Positions 43,998 through 52,610 of a stretch of 64,000 bases of DNA are shown in pieces. The translations under genes were made by a program, and so were the position numbers. Within the stretch, counting starts at the first letter, position 1; every line of letters begins with the position of its first letter. The DNA comes from an uncultured Eubacteriales bacterium. GTDB taxonomy: Bacteria > Bacillota > Clostridia > Christensenellales > Aristaeellaceae. The DNA is taken from NCBI GenBank assembly GCA_900318145.1, contig ONJM01000002.1, positions 248,001-312,000 of the forward strand, read 5' to 3'. The notes below the pieces were generated by a model. It was not told the DNA's origin, made no database searches, and worked only from the letters and a program-made list of their open reading frames with translations.

Positions 43998-44024
43998 CCC
44001 TTCCCTTCCGGGAAGGGTTTTTTC
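43998..44024 (+). terminator. Intrinsic terminator of rpsU
   Basis: A perfect 8-base stem, CCCTTCCC with GGGAAGGG, around a TTCC loop, followed by six T. Confidence 0.9.
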
Positions 44025-44059
44025 TTACTGTCCTTCCGTTTCAGTCTTTTGGAAAACTA

Positions 44060-44088
44060 TTGAAAATACGGCTGATTTTTGCTATAAT
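44060..44088 (+). promoter_or_regulatory. Promoter of the methyltransferase-rho operon
   Basis: TTGAAA (44060-44065) and TATAAT (44083-44088) with a 17-base spacer, 35 bases before the ATG. Confidence 0.8.
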
Positions 44089-44123
44089 TTTTTTAATTCA
44101 AGATCTGGCGAAAAGAGGAAGTC

Positions 44124-45137
44124 ATGGTTTATACATTCGGGTTAGTAAAGCACACGAATATACGTTATCGTGATTCGGTGTACAGGCTTGCACGATATGA
44201 ACTTCTTGCCATGCTGCAGGCTCTTTCCGTTGATTGCGAAGTTGTGAGGGAATCCTTCGGCGGAGCGGATTTCCTTTCTTTTGAATGCCGTCCCCTTTCT
44301 GAAGAAGAGATCGGGTACCTCTCGTATCATTCTCTTGTTGCTTTTCTTTGCGAAAAAGATGGGGAACTTCTCCGTCCGCTTTTGTTTACCCGGAAATTCT
44401 ACCTGGAGGAGGATCTTCCTGAGATCCTGAAGTATAAAGGGAAAACCTCGGTCTCCTTCGTACGCATGGCTGTCAATATGGCACTGACGCTGACCCCTTT
44501 TCTTTTTTCCGGCAGGCAGCTGACACTGCTGGATCCGCTCTGCGGCAAAGGTACGGCATGTTTCTGCGCGCTGCAATACGGTATGAACGCCGTCGGGATA
44601 GACCTGGACCGTAAAGCAGTGCATGAAGCTTCCGAATACTTCTCGAGGTATCTGAAGATTCACATGCTGAAACACTCTTTACGGACTGCGTCCGAAACAG
44701 CCGGAAGCAGGTCTCTGCCGGTTTCCGAATTCACCTTCGCGGATACTCACGATCATTACCGCCGGAAGGATACGCGCTATCTTCGCCTGGGTGTCGGAGA
44801 TACGTCGGATGCTCCCGTGCTCTGCCGCCGTAATCCTGCGCACCTGATCGTGACAGATCTTCCCTACGGTGTCCAGCACGCGCCGCGTTCAGGGACAAAA
44901 CCGGAATCTTTCACCGGACTTCTTCGCAGGTCCCTTCCCTGCTGGAAAGACGCGCTTCTTCCCGGAGGCGTGATTGCCCTCAGTTTCAATACGCTGACTC
45001 TTCCCGCTCAGCAGGTTCATGAACTTGCCGTGACTGCCGGACTTGTTCCATGTGAAGATGAAAACTTTCTGCATCTTCGCCACGAAGTGGAACAGGCGGT
45101 AATTCGGGATGTTGTATTTTTGAAAAAAGCCCTTTAA
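44124..45137 (+). CDS. TRM11-like SAM-dependent RNA methyltransferase
   Basis: A 337-residue methyltransferase with a TRM11-like arrangement. The N-terminal 110 residues show no clear match, though they may be a divergent THUMP-like region. Then comes the SAM loop LLDPLCGKGTACF (about 135-147) and a catalytic VTDLPYGVQH, the (D/N)-LPY form used for base amino-group methylation of RNA. Tm2G-type modification of tRNA is the closest known activity; the true target cannot be read. It sits 16 bases ahead of rho in one operon, an association I cannot explain functionally. Confidence 0.75.
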   Translation: MVYTFGLVKHTNIRYRDSVYRLARYELLAMLQALSVDCEVVRESFGGADFLSFECRPLSEEEIGYLSYHSLVAFLCEKDGELLRPLLFTRKFYLEEDLPEILKYKGKTSVSFVRMAVNMALTLTPFLFSGRQLTLLDPLCGKGTACFCALQYGMNAVGIDLDRKAVHEASEYFSRYLKIHMLKHSLRTASETAGSRSLPVSEFTFADTHDHYRRKDTRYLRLGVGDTSDAPVLCRRNPAHLIVTDLPYGVQHAPRSGTKPESFTGLLRRSLPCWKDALLPGGVIALSFNTLTLPAQQVHELAVTAGLVPCEDENFLHLRHEVEQAVIRDVVFLKKAL

Positions 45138-45153
45138 AGGAGGTACTGAATCC

Positions 45154-46932
45154 ATGACGGAACAAGAACTATCCGCAATGACCGTCATGCAGCTTCGCAA
45201 GCTTGCAAAAGAAAACAATATTACACTCGGCGCGGGAATTGACAAAGCCGGGATTGTCCGGAAAATCCTGGATAATGATGTACATGCGCCGGCTGAATCA
45301 TCTACGGTGCCCGAAGAGGTAACTTCTGCGGCAGAAGCGCAGGCTGAATCTGCGGAATCAGCGGATAATGAACCGCGTTTCCAGGCGGCCTGGCATAATA
45401 CCGATGCCCCACGCTTCAACGCACGGCCTTCTTATCAGGCGCCCGGACAGGCTGCAAGGCCTGCCTGGCAGAACACCACGCCTTCCGGGCATCAGTATCC
45501 TCCGCAGCAGAGGGTGCAGCCGGTCCGCTCCGGCGGTTTTACGCCCCGCTTCGGCCCAGCGGCAGCTCCCGCGCAGGCTCCTGCGGAAACTTCCGCGCCT
45601 CATCGCGAATCCACGGCACCGGTAACAAATCCGCTGCCGGAGCACCGCTTCGGCGAATCACAGTCTTATTCCCACAGGATTACCGCCAGCTATACACCCG
45701 CTTATACGCCTCCTGCCCGAAATCCTGAGCCTTTCTCTCCGATTGTATCCCAGGATACGGGTATTTCCGCGCCGACGCTGGAAGAGCTTCTTGCATCCGG
45801 CAATTATGAGGAAGGCAGCGGCATCCTTGAGCTGCATCCCGACGGATATGGTTTTCTTCGCGCTCCTTCTTTTCTTCCTTCCACAAAGGATATATATGTA
45901 TCCATGGCGCAGATCCGGCGTTTCGGCCTCCGAACAGGCGACTTTATCGAAGGAAAAATCCGTCCTCAGCGCGAGGGAGATAAATATTCTGCCCTTCTGT
46001 ATATATCAGCTGTTAACGGTGTTGCGGAGGAAGAAGCATTTTCACGTCCCGCTTTTGATGAGCTGACACCCGTTTATCCGGACCGGAGAATTTCCCTTGA
46101 ATCCGCTGACGGTAAATCTCTGCCGGATATGCGGCTGATCGACCTGATCGCTCCGATCGGTTTCGGTCAGCGCGGCCTGGTACTCTGTCCGCCCGATACA
46201 GGAAAGACGGATCTCATGCGCAATTTTTCCCGTGTTATCTGCCAGAACTATCCTGAAGCTGAAGTGCTGATGCTCCTGATTGATGTCACGCCGGAAGATG
46301 CCACTTATATGCGCGAATCCGTTCCATGCCAGGTGCTTTCCTCCAGCTTTGACCAGGCACCCGAATCCCATTTGCGTCTGGCTGAAATTGTACTTGAACG
46401 CGCCATGCGGCTGGTTGAGCAAAAGAAGGATGTCATTCTCCTTGTGGACAGCCTTACAAGGCTGGCAAAAATCTATACAACTGCCGCCGTACAGCAGGGC
46501 CGCAGCCTGCCGGGCATGGTGAATCCAGCCAGTCTCTTCCGCGCCAAGCGTATGTTCGGCGCCGCGCGTTCCTGTAAGGAAGGCGGGAGCCTTACAGTTA
46601 TTGCCACAATGGATATCTCCACCGGTTCAAAGGTGGATGATTCCGTCGTCGAGGAGTTCAAGGGAACAGCCAACATGGAACTGACCCTGGATCTCGCGGT
46701 CGCCCGCGCGGGAGTCGTGCCGGCACTGAATCTGCAGCACAGTTTTACGAAAAACGCGGATATTCTCCTGAATGACCGCCAGAAGGAAGGCCTTACCCTG
46801 ATTCGCACAATGCTGGGTTCCACAACGTCCGCTGTTGCAATTCCCCAGCTTCTTTCCATGATGGATAAGGCGGAAACCAATGAGGATCTTCTTCTGAAAA
46901 TGAAAGATTGGTTTGCGCTGATGAACCGGTAA
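45154..46932 (+). CDS. rho: Transcription termination factor Rho with disordered N-terminal insertion
   Basis: Rho is the hexameric RNA helicase for factor-dependent termination. In this 592-residue version, residues 1-42 form the Rho_N domain. Residues about 45-205 are a low-complexity insertion rich in Ala, Pro, Gln and Ser. Residues 221-290 are the RNA-binding cold-shock-like domain (GYGFLRAP). The RecA-type motor has Walker A CPPDTGKT (345-352), VILLVDSLTRLAK and a typical Q- and R-loop region. The standard P-loop reads PPKAGKT, so the Lys-Ala to Asp-Thr change is notable. AAAGGAGG precedes the ATG. It is probably transcribed from the promoter at 44060. Confidence 0.95.
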   Translation: MTEQELSAMTVMQLRKLAKENNITLGAGIDKAGIVRKILDNDVHAPAESSTVPEEVTSAAEAQAESAESADNEPRFQAAWHNTDAPRFNARPSYQAPGQAARPAWQNTTPSGHQYPPQQRVQPVRSGGFTPRFGPAAAPAQAPAETSAPHRESTAPVTNPLPEHRFGESQSYSHRITASYTPAYTPPARNPEPFSPIVSQDTGISAPTLEELLASGNYEEGSGILELHPDGYGFLRAPSFLPSTKDIYVSMAQIRRFGLRTGDFIEGKIRPQREGDKYSALLYISAVNGVAEEEAFSRPAFDELTPVYPDRRISLESADGKSLPDMRLIDLIAPIGFGQRGLVLCPPDTGKTDLMRNFSRVICQNYPEAEVLMLLIDVTPEDATYMRESVPCQVLSSSFDQAPESHLRLAEIVLERAMRLVEQKKDVILLVDSLTRLAKIYTTAAVQQGRSLPGMVNPASLFRAKRMFGAARSCKEGGSLTVIATMDISTGSKVDDSVVEEFKGTANMELTLDLAVARAGVVPALNLQHSFTKNADILLNDRQKEGLTLIRTMLGSTTSAVAIPQLLSMMDKAETNEDLLLKMKDWFALMNR

Positions 46933-46943
46933 TATTCACATAC

Positions 46944-46978
46944 ATCAAAGGCGCTGCGAAAACCGCAGCGCCTTTGAT
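46944..46978. terminator. Strong hairpin between convergent rho and SH3 gene
   Basis: A perfect 15-base inverted repeat beginning ATCAAAGGCG, with a 5-base AAAAC loop. Neither side has a proper T-run, so it is not a standard intrinsic terminator. It could block RNA decay from the 3' end or pause polymerase for Rho. Confidence 0.6.
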
Positions 46979-46995
46979 CTGTTGCTGTAAACCGT

Positions 46996-47973
46996 TCATT
47001 CCTCGGTCTGTTCTTCTTTCTGCGGTTTTTCAACCGGCTGCCCGTCTATGGAAATAACGTCTCCTTCATCGTCAATTACGACGGTCCTGGTTTCGTCTGT
47101 CTTTCCGCATGCGTATTCCACCGTAACGCAGCCGTCCTCTGCCGTGATGCTGCTGGGGCCGTAGATTTCCGGATCGCTGATTTCAGCTTTCCAGAGCACC
47201 TGTCCGTCCGCGGAGACTGCCACGGGATGCGGCCCGTCCGTTCCAGCGATATATACCGTCCCTTCTTCGTCAACGCACACCGCTGCCGCGTCCCCCAGCG
47301 GGCACTCCGCGGATGAAACAGTCCATCTGTCCTTTCCGCTCAGCAGATCCAGCATGGTCAGTCCGTATCCGCTGTCATACAGCATAACTTTCCAGTCATC
47401 CTCCATACCGCCGATAAACACCTTCAGCATGTCGTACTGGCCTTTTTTGTTTTCAACCTTCTCCTCATGCCCCCATACCGGGCTGTCGTCGATAAAACAT
47501 CCGATGCGCAGAATTTCCCAGTTCTTCTTTCCTTCCTTGACATATTCATGCGCTGCTGTAATGGACATATTGTAGTCCTTCCAGTCCATGACTACCGTGC
47601 CGGATCCGGTCAGCTCCTCCATCGTCATTTTTTTCTTTTTTGCGGAGGAAAGCGGCGGCTCATATTTCGGAGCACGCTTCAGGTAACCGACCAGAACGTA
47701 TCCGGTCAGCCCTTCATACTCGCATTTTACAAACATGGGATTTTTTGTTTCCCTGCAGGAATACACGATGGCGCCGAGGGGAATTTCCGCAAGCCTTGCG
47801 GAAGTTTTGCTCGGCTTTTCGCGGAGGGAAACCCATTCCTTGCAGTAAACCACCTCCATGGCGCCGATATATCCGTATCCTTTTTCCTGCATCTCCCGGT
47901 CTGCCAGGGCTGAAAATGTAATCAAAAGCATCAGGACTGCCACGAGAAAAGCTGCTGCCTTCTTCAGTTTCAT
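46996..47973 (-). CDS. Secreted SH3b-domain protein with C-terminal beta-propeller-like repeats
   Basis: A 325-residue exported protein. A Sec signal peptide (MKLKKAAAFLVAVLMLLITFSALA) ends near residue 25. A bacterial SH3 domain follows (WVSLREKPSKTSARLAEIPLG, ending GYVLVGYL), at about 40-95. The C-terminal half has short repeats such as VCVDEEGTVYIAGTDG and AVSADGQVLWKAEI that resemble PQQ or propeller blades. The tail is acidic and rich in Glu and Gln. The function is unknown; SH3b domains often bind cell wall. It has its own promoter. Confidence 0.75.
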   Translation of the reverse strand: MKLKKAAAFLVAVLMLLITFSALADREMQEKGYGYIGAMEVVYCKEWVSLREKPSKTSARLAEIPLGAIVYSCRETKNPMFVKCEYEGLTGYVLVGYLKRAPKYEPPLSSAKKKKMTMEELTGSGTVVMDWKDYNMSITAAHEYVKEGKKNWEILRIGCFIDDSPVWGHEEKVENKKGQYDMLKVFIGGMEDDWKVMLYDSGYGLTMLDLLSGKDRWTVSSAECPLGDAAAVCVDEEGTVYIAGTDGPHPVAVSADGQVLWKAEISDPEIYGPSSITAEDGCVTVEYACGKTDETRTVVIDDEGDVISIDGQPVEKPQKEEQTEE

Positions 47974-48007
47974 TCGTACATCCTTCCCTGTTTCTCTTTT
48001 TTACAAA

Positions 48008-48036
48008 ATTATACTTCTGTGTGTGCTTTTCCGCAA
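48008..48036 (-). promoter_or_regulatory. Promoter of the secreted SH3b protein
   Basis: TTGCGG (48031-48036) and TATAAT (48008-48013) on the minus strand with a 17-base spacer, about 35 bases before the start codon. Confidence 0.7.
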
Positions 48037-48066
48037 GCGCGCGTCTGTTTTTTTTGCTTTTTTCGA

Positions 48067-48103
48067 TAAAAAAGAAGGCCGTACATTCCGTACGTGCCCT
48101 TCT
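48067..48103 (-). terminator. Intrinsic terminator of rpmE
   Basis: AGAAGGGCACGTAC-type arm with a GTAC/GTAC core pairs across an ATTCC loop (two single-base bulges). On the minus strand it is followed by six T (plus-strand A-run at 48068-48073). It starts directly after the rpmE stop. Confidence 0.85.
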
Positions 48104-48106
48104 TTT

Positions 48107-48307
48107 TTATTCCATATTGAAGCGCTTCTTGAAGCGATCAACACGTCCGCCAGTGTCAACCAGCTTTTGCTTGCCGGTATAGAAAGGATGGCATTTGGAA
48201 CAAATATCAACCTTCATCTCTTTCTTGGTAGAACCGGTTTCAAATGTTTCACCGCACACGCAGCGAACGATGCATTTGCCGTACTGGGGATGAATGTTTT
48301 CCTTCAT
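48107..48307 (-). CDS. rpmE: 50S ribosomal protein L31
   Basis: L31 (66 residues) is a peripheral large-subunit protein. This is the zinc-containing C+ form: the Cys pairs are at 16/18 (RCVCGE) and 36/39 (CSKCHP). The C-terminus reads [13 protein letters not shown] second, zinc-free L31 is often present elsewhere in C+ genomes, which cannot be judged here. The gene is divergent from the DUF1385 gene; rpmE next to DUF1385-prmC-prfA is a common Clostridial arrangement. Confidence 0.96.
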   Translation of the reverse strand: MKENIHPQYGKCIVRCVCGETFETGSTKKEMKVDICSKCHPFYTGKQKLVDTGGRVDRFKKRFNME

Positions 48308-48355
48308 TGCTTTTTCACCTCTTTCGCGTATGCAATGGCGCTAAACGCAAAAATG

Positions 48356-48384
48356 ATAATATCATATTCTGCAGCGTTTTGCAA
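48356..48384 (-). promoter_or_regulatory. Promoter of rpmE
   Basis: TTGCAA (48379-48384) and TATTAT (48356-48361), 17-base spacer, with TGA in front of the -10. It is nearly the same as the rpsT promoter at 61539-61567. Confidence 0.75.
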
Positions 48385-48462
48385 CATTTTTTTGCTTCGT
48401 TTCCGGAATCTTTTGAAATGGAATTCATATCGTTTTTTCCTTTTGACACATGGTCTGCTTTT

Positions 48463-48492
48463 TTGACATACAGTACCTCTTTGTTGTACAAT
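48463..48492 (+). promoter_or_regulatory. Promoter of DUF1385-prmC-prfA-tsaC
   Basis: TTGACA (48463-48468) and TACAAT (48487-48492), 18-base spacer, 44 bases before the ATG. A second TTGACA exactly 20 bases upstream (48443-48448) has no matching -10. The intergenic region 48308-48536 holds only this and the divergent rpmE promoter. Confidence 0.7.
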
Positions 48493-48536
48493 TGCAACCG
48501 TTGCGAAAGCTATTTTATCATCTTCGGAGGATTCCT

Positions 48537-49607
48537 ATGCATACTGAAACCCGTCCTTCCCAGGAAGAAAAAAAATTTGATGTCGGCGGCCAGGCTGTAA
48601 TGGAAGGCGTTATGATGCGTTCTCCCAACGCAACCGCCGTTACCGTGCGCCGTCCGGACGGAACGATGGTAACGAAGCTGACCCCCTTTGTGCCGGTCAA
48701 GGAAAAGCATCCCTGGATGGGAAAGCCTTTTATCCGGGGCGTCGTCAATATGTGCACAATGCTCTATTACGGAATGAACACCCTGAGTGATTCGACGAAA
48801 ATGCTCGGTATCCTGGACGAGGAACCTTCCCGCTTCGAAAAGTGGCTGGCAAAGAAGCTTGGCAAAGGGATCGATAAAATCGTCATGGGTTTAGCGGTCA
48901 TTCTGGCGGTTGCCCTTTCCCTCGGCATCTTTATGGCTCTTCCGGCCGGTTTTGAATCCGTTCTGAAAAGTGCCGGAATGGGTCCTGTGGGCTACACGCT
49001 TCTCGGCGGCCTTCTGAAGGTGGCTTTGCTGATGGGTTATATGTTCCTGGTTGGTTTCGTGCCTGATATCCGCCGGACCTTCCAGTATCACGGCGCGGAA
49101 CACAAATCCGTCCACTGCTATGAATCGGGGCAGCCGCTGACTCCTGATAACGCACAGACTTTTTCACGTTTGCATCCGCGCTGCGGCACAGCATTTCTTC
49201 TGATTGTTTTTATTATCAGTATCCTGCTCTTCCTTGTCCTGAATATTCTTTTTCCGATCGGCAATTTCTTCCTTCGTTTTCTATTCCATCTGGCCATGCT
49301 TCCGATCGTCGCCGGTGTCAGCTATGAAGTCCTCATGGGGCTCGCCCATTCGAATTCCCGTACCGCCTGCATTCTGCGCGTTCCCGGTATGCAGATGCAG
49401 CGGCTGACGACCCGTGAGCCGGATGAATCCATGCTTGAATGCGCCATTGTTTCCGTTAATGTGGTGCTTCACGGATTCCCGGAAGGCACCCCCAAAACCC
49501 CGGAAGGCTGGGGCATTTTCACCTCTTTTTCAGAATCCGAACCAGGGCACGTCCGTCCTGAACCGGCAGCTGATCTGCTTTCTGAAGACGGAGCGGCGGA
49601 ATCATGA
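48537..49607 (+). CDS. DUF1385 (YqhQ-like) membrane protein
   Basis: A 356-residue integral membrane protein of the DUF1385/YqhQ family. The N-terminal signature is DVGGQAVMEGVMMRSPN. Transmembrane segments appear at about 120-145, 155-175, 215-240 and 250-275. The YHGAEHKSVHCYESGQPLT motif with two His lies between membrane segments. The function is unknown; the AEHK motif suggests a metal or catalytic site. The ATG follows CGGAGG. Its stop overlaps the prmC start by four bases. Confidence 0.9.
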   Translation: MHTETRPSQEEKKFDVGGQAVMEGVMMRSPNATAVTVRRPDGTMVTKLTPFVPVKEKHPWMGKPFIRGVVNMCTMLYYGMNTLSDSTKMLGILDEEPSRFEKWLAKKLGKGIDKIVMGLAVILAVALSLGIFMALPAGFESVLKSAGMGPVGYTLLGGLLKVALLMGYMFLVGFVPDIRRTFQYHGAEHKSVHCYESGQPLTPDNAQTFSRLHPRCGTAFLLIVFIISILLFLVLNILFPIGNFFLRFLFHLAMLPIVAGVSYEVLMGLAHSNSRTACILRVPGMQMQRLTTREPDESMLECAIVSVNVVLHGFPEGTPKTPEGWGIFTSFSESEPGHVRPEPAADLLSEDGAAES

Positions 49608-50446
49608 CGCCCTGTTCGCTTCTGCGGCAGACTGCGAAGCGTTTCCGCGATGCCGGAATTCCTGATCCGGAAACGGACAGTGCCTTGCTTCTCTCTTTTC
49701 TGACAGGCGGTTCTCCCTTGTCCCTTCGTCTTGATACGGATACGGAGCTTACCGTTTCGCAGCTGGAAGAATACGCTTCTCTTGCGGCCCGTCGGCTTTC
49801 CCGTGAACCGCTGCAGTATATCACCGGCGAGACGCCTTTTTGCGGCCGTATATTCACGGTGGACCGCAGCGTGCTGATCCCCCGTCCGGAAACAGAAGAA
49901 CTGTGCCGCTGGGCGCTGGATGTTCTTCCGCACGGTGCCCGTGTGCTGGATCTTTGCTGCGGCAGCGGCTGCATCGGACTGACGCTCGCATCGGAACGGC
50001 CGGATCTTTCCGTTACGCTTTCCGATCTTTCCGCGGATGCGCTGCATACCGCGGAAATAAACGCATCCAGACTCGGCGTCCGGGTGTCTTTTTCGCAAAG
50101 TGATCTTCTCTCTGTATTTCCCGATGCGTCCTTCGGCTGTATCGTTTCCAATCCGCCTTACATTCCTTCCGGACAATGCGGCAGTTTGCAGTCGGAAGTT
50201 CAGTTTGAGCCTCTCCTCGCTCTGGACGGAGGGGCGGACGGCCTGGCCGTATACCGCCGGATCGTTCCGGATGCTGCGCGCGTTCTGAAAGAAGGAGGCG
50301 TGCTTATGATGGAACTCGGTTACGGTGAAGCTGAATCTGTTGCCGCCCTGCTGGAAAGCAGCGGTTATACGGAGATTGAAATCCGAAAAGATTTATCAGG
50401 AATCAGCCGCATGATTTCCGCAGTATGTCCTGCATGGAGGCATTAA
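49604..50446 (+). CDS. prmC: Peptide chain release factor N5-glutamine methyltransferase
   Basis: PrmC methylates the Gln of the GGQ motif in release factors; its substrate RF1 is encoded by the next gene. The 280 residues have an N-terminal helical domain (LSREPLQYITGETPFCG), the SAM loop VLDLCCGSGCIGLTLA and the catalytic NPPYIP. The start overlaps the DUF1385 stop (ATGA), and its stop abuts the prfA ATG with no gap. Confidence 0.97.
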   Translation: MTPCSLLRQTAKRFRDAGIPDPETDSALLLSFLTGGSPLSLRLDTDTELTVSQLEEYASLAARRLSREPLQYITGETPFCGRIFTVDRSVLIPRPETEELCRWALDVLPHGARVLDLCCGSGCIGLTLASERPDLSVTLSDLSADALHTAEINASRLGVRVSFSQSDLLSVFPDASFGCIVSNPPYIPSGQCGSLQSEVQFEPLLALDGGADGLAVYRRIVPDAARVLKEGGVLMMELGYGEAESVAALLESSGYTEIEIRKDLSGISRMISAVCPAWRH

Positions 50447-51514
50447 ATGTTCAACAAGCTTGATTCCGTTCTGAATCGCTGGCAGGAGCTGGAGGAAGCC
50501 ATTTCCCAGCCTGAGATTATTCAGGATTATGAAAAATACAATGCGCTTTTGAAGGAGCGCTTTTCCCTGCAGCCTCTGGTGCAGAAGTATCATGAATATC
50601 TTTCCGTTTCCCGCCAGATCCGGGATGCCCGTGAGTTGCTTTCGGATCCTGATCTTTCCGCGGAAGCCGCTTCGGAAATTGAATCCCTTTCCGTCAGGCA
50701 GGACAGCCTGGAAGAAGAACTGAAAATGCTTCTTGTGCCGCCGGATCCGATGGACTCAAGAAATGTGATCCTTGAAATACGTGCCGGCGTCGGCGGTGAC
50801 GAAGCAGCGCTGTTTGCGGCAGACCTGCTCAGGATGTATCAGAAATATGCCGATCGCGCCGGCCTGTCCGCGGAGATCCTTTCCCTCAGCGATTCAGACC
50901 TTGGCGGTGCCAATGAAGCGCTCATGATGGTTTCCGGGCCGGACGCTTTCGCGCACTTTAAATTCGAAAGCGGCGTGCATTGCGTAAAACGCGTTCCGGT
51001 AACGGAAAGCAGCGGAAGGATTCATACTTCCACCGTCACCGTTGCTGTTTTTCCTGAAGCTGAAGAAATTGAACTGGAAATCAACCCCTCTGATCTTCGT
51101 ATTGACGTTTTCCATGCGTCCGGCCACGGCGGACAGGGCGTCAATACAACGGACAGTGCCGTACGTGTCACTCATATTCCTACGAATACTGTCGTTACCT
51201 GCCAGGATGAGCGCAGCCAGCTTGAAAACAAGGCGAAAGCGTTGAAGGTTCTTCGTTCCCGCCTGCTGGACAGAAAGGTTCAGGAAGAAATGGAATCCCG
51301 GGTCTTGGAAAGGCGGAGCCAGATACGCTGGGGTGATCGGAGCGATAAAATTCGCACCTATTATTTCAACCACGATTATGTTGTCGATCATCGTCTGGGC
51401 CTGACCGTCAGCCGTGTTTCCGGTGTGATGAACGGAGACCTTTCACCGTTTGTCGATGCCCTGCGCCTGGCGGAAAAAACGGAATTGCTCGCAAATACTC
51501 AGAATCGGAAGTGA
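50447..51514 (+). CDS. prfA: Peptide chain release factor 1
   Basis: RF1 terminates translation at UAG and UAA. The 355 residues are standard. The GGQ motif appears in GHGGQGVNTTDSAVR. The codon-recognition region is in domain 2, where RF1 carries a PxT-type tripeptide; here RVPVTESSGRIHTST matches the RF1 form. It starts immediately after the prmC stop. The presence of RF1 means UAG is used as a stop in this genome. Confidence 0.97.
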   Translation: MFNKLDSVLNRWQELEEAISQPEIIQDYEKYNALLKERFSLQPLVQKYHEYLSVSRQIRDARELLSDPDLSAEAASEIESLSVRQDSLEEELKMLLVPPDPMDSRNVILEIRAGVGGDEAALFAADLLRMYQKYADRAGLSAEILSLSDSDLGGANEALMMVSGPDAFAHFKFESGVHCVKRVPVTESSGRIHTSTVTVAVFPEAEEIELEINPSDLRIDVFHASGHGGQGVNTTDSAVRVTHIPTNTVVTCQDERSQLENKAKALKVLRSRLLDRKVQEEMESRVLERRSQIRWGDRSDKIRTYYFNHDYVVDHRLGLTVSRVSGVMNGDLSPFVDALRLAEKTELLANTQNRK

Positions 51515-51518
51515 TGTT

Positions 51519-52562
51519 ATGGAAACGCTTCTGCTGAACGCCGATGAAAAAAGCCTTGACCTCGCGTCTTCTCTGCTGCATGATGGAAAACTTGTGGCTT
51601 TCCCTACGGAAACCGTATACGGACTCGGTGCTGACGCGATGAACCGGGACGCCGTTTTATCGATTTTCAGCGCGAAGGGACGCCCTGCGGACAATCCGCT
51701 GATCGTTCATATTTATGACCGTTCCCAGCTTAAAGAGCTTTGTACTATTCCGGAACAGGCTGTTTCTCTGATGGACGCCTTCTGGCCCGGACCGCTCACG
51801 CTGCTTTTTGAGAAGCTGCCGGCTGTGCCGGATGAAGTGACAGCCGGCTTACCTACAGTCGCCGTACGCATGCCTTCCCACCCTGTAGCCGCCGCGCTGC
51901 TGCGCTCCTGCAGGCTTCCTGTAGCAGCGCCGTCGGCCAATTCTTCCGGACGCCCCAGTCCCACCAAAGCCTCCCATGTTTTGGAGGATATGCAGGGCAA
52001 AATACCGCTGATTCTCGACGGAGGCTCCTGCGATGTCGGACTGGAATCCACCGTCCTGGACATTCTCCACGGAACGCCCACCATTCTCCGTCCCGGCGGC
52101 GTGACAAAGGAAATGCTGGAACAGGTGCTTCATACGGAAGTTGCTGTAGCAGGCAGCGTTCTCCGTCCGCTCCGTCCGGATGAAACAGCTCTTTCTCCGG
52201 GTATGCGTTACAAACATTACGCTCCGAAAGCTTCCGTCGTTCTTGTGGAAGGAAAAGAACCCTCTGTTCTTTCCGCGCTGCGTGAACTGTACCGGAAGGA
52301 AGCAGCCGCCGGAAAAAAAACCTGCGTCCTTTGCTTTACCGAGCATCTGAACCAGCTGCAGGACTGCAGTCCGCATGATATCGGTTCCGCCGCGCATATG
52401 GAAGAAATTGCCGGACGCCTGTTCGATATGCTCCGTACCCTGGATCTTGAAGGAATGGAATGTGTTTTCAGCGAGGTCGTGCCTCCGGAAGGCGTCGGCC
52501 TTGCGGTCATGAACCGTCTCGGGCGTGCCGCCGCTTTCAGAACCATACATGCTGATGATTGA
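51519..52562 (+). CDS. tsaC: L-threonylcarbamoyladenylate synthase (Sua5 form)
   Basis: TsaC/Sua5 makes threonylcarbamoyl-AMP for t6A37 in tRNA. The N-terminal YrdC domain (about 1-200) carries LVAFPTETVYGLGADA and VAVRMPSHPVA. A C-terminal Sua5 domain (about 230-347) starts after GMRYKHYAPKA, so this is the long Sua5/YwlC type. The ATG at 51519 follows the prfA stop by four bases. The ywlC position after prfA is as in Bacillus. A strong terminator ends the operon. Confidence 0.95.
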   Translation: METLLLNADEKSLDLASSLLHDGKLVAFPTETVYGLGADAMNRDAVLSIFSAKGRPADNPLIVHIYDRSQLKELCTIPEQAVSLMDAFWPGPLTLLFEKLPAVPDEVTAGLPTVAVRMPSHPVAAALLRSCRLPVAAPSANSSGRPSPTKASHVLEDMQGKIPLILDGGSCDVGLESTVLDILHGTPTILRPGGVTKEMLEQVLHTEVAVAGSVLRPLRPDETALSPGMRYKHYAPKASVVLVEGKEPSVLSALRELYRKEAAAGKKTCVLCFTEHLNQLQDCSPHDIGSAAHMEEIAGRLFDMLRTLDLEGMECVFSEVVPPEGVGLAVMNRLGRAAAFRTIHADD

Positions 52563-52567
52563 AAAGA

Positions 52568-52595
52568 CCTTCCGGCTTTTGCCGGAAGGCTTTTT
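52568..52595 (+). terminator. Intrinsic terminator of the prfA-tsaC operon
   Basis: The 9-base stem CCTTCCGGC/GCCGGAAGG closes a four-T loop and is followed by CTTTTT. Preceding AAAA gives a short U-tract for the opposite strand, where pgi ends, so it may work both ways. Confidence 0.9.
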
Positions 52596-52610
52596 AATCG
52601 GTCAGAACAA

